Shown here: positions 62,915-64,000 of the stretch, in pieces
How the letters are laid out: every line of letters begins with the position of its first letter
How positions within the stretch are numbered: the stretch's first letter is position 1
DNA from: Flavivirga rizhaonensis
GTDB lineage: Bacteria > Bacteroidota > Bacteroidia > Flavobacteriales > Flavobacteriaceae
Assembly: GCF_004791695.1 (NCBI RefSeq)
Contig: NZ_SRSO01000015.1
Span: 49,615 to 113,614 of the forward strand
Direction: 5' to 3'
Length of the DNA stretch: 64,000 nt
Translations under genes and position numbers: made by a program
Notes under the pieces: generated by a model
Told to the model about the DNA's origin: nothing
Database searches by the model: none
Seen by the model: only the letters and a program-made list of their open reading frames with translations

Positions 62915-63400
62915 ATGAAAAACTTTTTATTAAAAACAGGACTTGCATTAACATTTTTCACCGTATTAACTTGTAATATAGCGTGTTCAAAAGACGATTC
63001 GGCTGCCGATATCGAAAAGGAAATGGTTACTGATATAGCTACTAATATACTACAATTAGTAAATGAACATAGGTCTAGTATTGGGAAACAAATTTTAGAG
63101 ACTAATACTTTGGCGGAAGATTTAGCAGAAGAACACAATATGTTCATGATTAGTCAAGGAAACATCGGGCATGAAAATTTTGATTATCGGGCAAACCGAC
63201 TGTTTGATGAAGAGAATGCTAAAGGTGTAGGTGAAAATGTAGCGTTTAAACAGGTTTCTGCTCAACAAGTTATGACTGCTTGGTTAAATAGTAGTGACCA
63301 TCGTAAAAACATTGAAGGAAACTTTTCGCATATTGGTGTTAGTGTTGTTAAAAGTAAATCGGGAGTTTACTATTTTACTCAACTTTTCTTAAAAAAATAA
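62915..63400 (+). CDS. CAP (SCP/PR1)-domain lipoprotein
   Basis: 161 residues with a lipoprotein-like signal (TVLTCNIACSKDD, probable Cys24). The CAP domain covers about 40-160: LQLVNEHRSSIGKQILETNTLAEDLAEEHNMFM, GHENFDYRANRLFDE, GVGENVAF and the CAP motif HRKNIEGNFSHIGVSVVKSKSGVYYFTQLF. The conserved His and Glu of the CAP cavity are present. Bacterial CAP proteins are secreted and of uncertain role. It is divergent from the isoaspartyl peptidase gene. Confidence 0.85.
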   Translation: MKNFLLKTGLALTFFTVLTCNIACSKDDSAADIEKEMVTDIATNILQLVNEHRSSIGKQILETNTLAEDLAEEHNMFMISQGNIGHENFDYRANRLFDEENAKGVGENVAFKQVSAQQVMTAWLNSSDHRKNIEGNFSHIGVSVVKSKSGVYYFTQLFLKK

Positions 63401-63829
63401 ACAGATTACGGTATAAATTTATTGGACTCAAATGTAGTTAAAGTCATGTATTTTAGTGTATTTTCTTTCAGCTACTAAAAACTTTTGACACGAATTTCAC
63501 GAATTCTCACGAATTCAGTTTTACAATGTTTAATAATTTTATATTTCGGTATTTCACGAAGCAGACTTTCAGTCTACCAAAGCAAACTTATTGACTAAAG
63601 GTCATAGTAGTTTAGTTCTATAATTTCATAAAAAACATCATTATTTCTTTTACAGTAAATTCAAATAATGAACTCATTTTCGCTTCGATCTAAAAAGTTT
63701 AAATGAGTTCAATAATCGATATTATTTTGCAACATCTATCATTTAAGGTTTTATTGGTCTCAAAAATAGTTAAAACTATGCACTTTAGTGCATGTCGCTT
63801 TAGCTTCTAAAAATTTCTACCTTTGTAGT
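63401..63829. other. 429-bp intergenic region ending in an IS200/IS605-like left end
   Basis: No gene. It holds two related 65-bp segments (63422-63488 and 63754-63820), three CACGAATT units (63489-63515), and an 11-bp inverted repeat TGAACTCATTT (63669-63679 and 63701-63711) with a 21-bp loop. The second 65-bp segment contains the ATGCAC-TTTA-GTGCAT hairpin directly before the transposase start. Confidence 0.6.
63754..63825 (+). mobile_element. Left-end region of an IS200/IS605-type element
   Basis: The hairpin ATGCAC-TTTA-GTGCAT (63778-63793) followed by the start of tnpA is the layout of IS200/IS605 left ends, where TnpA binds subterminal hairpins in single strands. A TACCTTTG -7 element (63818-63825) just before the start codon could drive the transposase. 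The exact left boundary is not visible. Confidence 0.55.
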
Positions 63830-64000
63830 ATGTCGGAACAACGATCAAATGGACACAGTGTATCTCGCTTATCAGTTCACATAGTTTGGAGCACAAAATA
63901 TCGTTATCATGTTTTGAAAGGCGACATTCAAAATCGATGTCGTTCCCTTTTGATACAAATATGCGATGCGGAAGATGTACAGATCCTAAAAGGTGTAATA
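63830..64000 (+). CDS. tnpA: IS200/IS605-family transposase TnpA, N-terminal part cut by the window edge
   Basis: The first 57 codons, open to the edge, read MSEQRSNGHSVSRLSVHIVW followed by STKYRYHVLKGDIQNRCRSL and IQICDAEDVQILKGVI. The HIVWSTKYRYHVL block is the signature start of Y1 HUH single-strand transposases. The HUH histidines and catalytic tyrosine lie beyond the window, so intactness cannot be judged. Confidence 0.9.
   Translation, partial: MSEQRSNGHSVSRLSVHIVWSTKYRYHVLKGDIQNRCRSLLIQICDAEDVQILKGVI

Noticed and set aside
63489..63515. Three CACGAATT units
   Set aside because: Spacing of 9-10 bp with no spacers of CRISPR size; a simple low-complexity repeat often seen in this group.

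Overview
The window is A+T-rich chromosomal DNA from a member of the Bacteroidota, almost certainly a marine-type Flavobacteriaceae. The evidence is a flexirubin-type dialkylresorcinol cluster, a SusC/SusD pair, an IPExxxVDY-family protein, the purN-acpP-fabF-rnc neighbourhood, thrombospondin-type-3/OmpA porins, TAnnTTTG promoter elements, and dispersed 'TGTCATTTCGA...TCGGAATGACA' and 'ATTCCTGC-GAAG-GCAGGAAT' repeats. No rRNA, tRNA, CRISPR array or prophage was seen. Layout: (1) 1-9300: the right part of a flexirubin/aryl-polyene-resorcinol operon on the minus strand (tyrosine ammonia-lyase, WG-repeat protein, FabG, ketosynthase, ACP, acyltransferase, DarA, DarB), with a divergent FAD halogenase-like gene; it runs off the left edge. 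(2) 9320-10526: a small secreted protein and a 600-bp gap holding a flavobacterial dispersed repeat. (3) 10527-26464: a minus-strand carbohydrate locus read as GntR-type regulator, SusC, SusD, cytoplasmic GH36 alpha-galactosidase, Na+/solute symporter, glycerol kinase, glycerol-3-phosphate dehydrogenase and a large FG-GAP/ASPIC surface lipoprotein. This gene set suggests uptake and breakdown of an alpha-galactosyl-glycerol such as the red-algal solute floridoside. Three TATGCTAC boxes lie directly downstream of the susC -7 element and are likely the regulator's operator. (4) 26494-35195: a 161-bp MITE-like inverted-repeat element, an esterase-like hydrolase, and the two subunits of an AddAB-type helicase-nuclease separated by an OmpA-family protein. 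(5) 35321-38441: Mn-type superoxide dismutase, a membrane-bound SRPBCC protein divergent from an AraC-type regulator, then two nearly identical tandem small-RNA genes on the minus strand (a 5' hairpin, a G-rich linker and an intrinsic terminator each). These RNAs are the most interesting non-coding signal in the window. (6) 38442-50625: housekeeping genes purF, pfkB-type kinase, rnhA, purN, acpP, fabF, rnc (with a terminator-like hairpin inside its first codons), IPExxxVDY protein, pyk, dinB, CYTH/triphosphatase, YCII lipoprotein and a membrane endonuclease/exonuclease/phosphatase protein. (7) 50652-62811: an ECF sigma factor with a likely anti-sigma partner and a secreted protein, then penicillin-binding protein 1C and an alpha-2-macroglobulin lipoprotein with a thioester (a periplasmic defence pair) separated by ABM-domain and DUF2071 genes, then an isoaspartyl peptidase. 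(8) 62915-64000: a CAP-domain lipoprotein, and the left end and first 57 codons of an IS200/IS605-type transposase cut by the window edge, with a second decayed copy of its left-end sequence about 330 bp upstream. How parts cooperate: the SusCD/GH36/symporter/GlpK/GlpD genes form a complete path from outer membrane to dihydroxyacetone phosphate; the tyrosine ammonia-lyase supplies the aryl starter and the DarA/DarB pair the resorcinol head group of one pigment; the macroglobulin and PBP1C are the classic bacterial protease-trap and wall-repair pair.
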